Shown: in pieces, positions 6,104 through 6,108 of the stretch
Numbering within the stretch: the first letter of the stretch is position 1
How the letters are laid out: each line of letters opens with the position of its first letter
Origin: an uncultured Solirubrobacterales bacterium
GTDB taxonomy: Bacteria > Actinomycetota > Thermoleophilia > Solirubrobacterales > 70-9
Length of the DNA stretch: 6,108 nucleotides
Direction of reading: 5' to 3'
Assembly: GCA_937910825.1 (NCBI GenBank)
Contig: CALEMO010000081.1
Coordinates: 1 to 6,108 of the forward strand
Notes under the pieces: generated by a model
Databases searched by the model: none
Told to the model about the DNA's origin: nothing
The model's input: only the letters and a program-made list of their open reading frames with translations
Position numbers and translations under genes: made by a program

Positions 6104-6108
6104 CCGGC

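Overview
The window is 6.1 kb of GC-rich bacterial DNA, almost entirely coding, with six genes. It most resembles an actinobacterium, and I lean towards the Thermoleophilia/Solirubrobacterales. The reasons are the high GC content, GTG starts, apparently leaderless promoters (a TAnnnT box seven bases before the start codon), the Ig-like ECRLDG/C/PGRH tail on the protease, which is very common in that class, and a small two-helix zinc-ribbon protein of a kind I associate with it. The assignment rests on recalled family patterns, not on a search.

Layout. From 1 to 3186 (+) lies gatC-gatA-gatB, a compact operon for the tRNA-dependent amidotransferase GatCAB. gatC lacks only the first base of its probable start codon, gatA follows after 2 bp, and gatB overlaps gatA by 4 bp. 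From 3176 to 4405 (-) is a secreted trypsin-fold serine protease with an intact His-Asp-Ser triad and a C-terminal Ig-like module; its 3' end overlaps the end of gatB by 11 bp. From 4499 to 5812 (+) is a type II NADH dehydrogenase. It is followed 6 bp later by a 94-residue protein with two predicted membrane helices and a four-cysteine zinc ribbon (5819-6103), probably in the same transcript.

The 93-bp divergent region 4406-4498 is the most informative non-coding stretch. It holds a TATACT box exactly 7 nt before the ndh ATG and, on the other strand, a TAGACT box exactly 7 nt before an in-frame GTG of the protease. Both genes are therefore probably transcribed as leaderless mRNAs, and the protease start moves 22 codons downstream of the longest reading frame. 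A perfect 6-3-6 inverted repeat (4465-4479) lies in the -35/spacer zone of the ndh promoter and may be an operator.

How the genes relate. GatCAB converts misacylated Glu-tRNA(Gln) and/or Asp-tRNA(Asn) to the correct aminoacyl-tRNA. NDH-2 passes electrons from NADH to quinone at the membrane without pumping protons, and the small zinc-ribbon membrane protein next to it has no known role. The protease is exported. Nothing suggests that the three units form one pathway. I see no mobile element, CRISPR array, RNA gene or clearly new multi-gene system. The most open questions are the leaderless divergent promoter with its palindrome, the ndh/zinc-ribbon pair, and a perfect 20-bp palindrome inside ndh.
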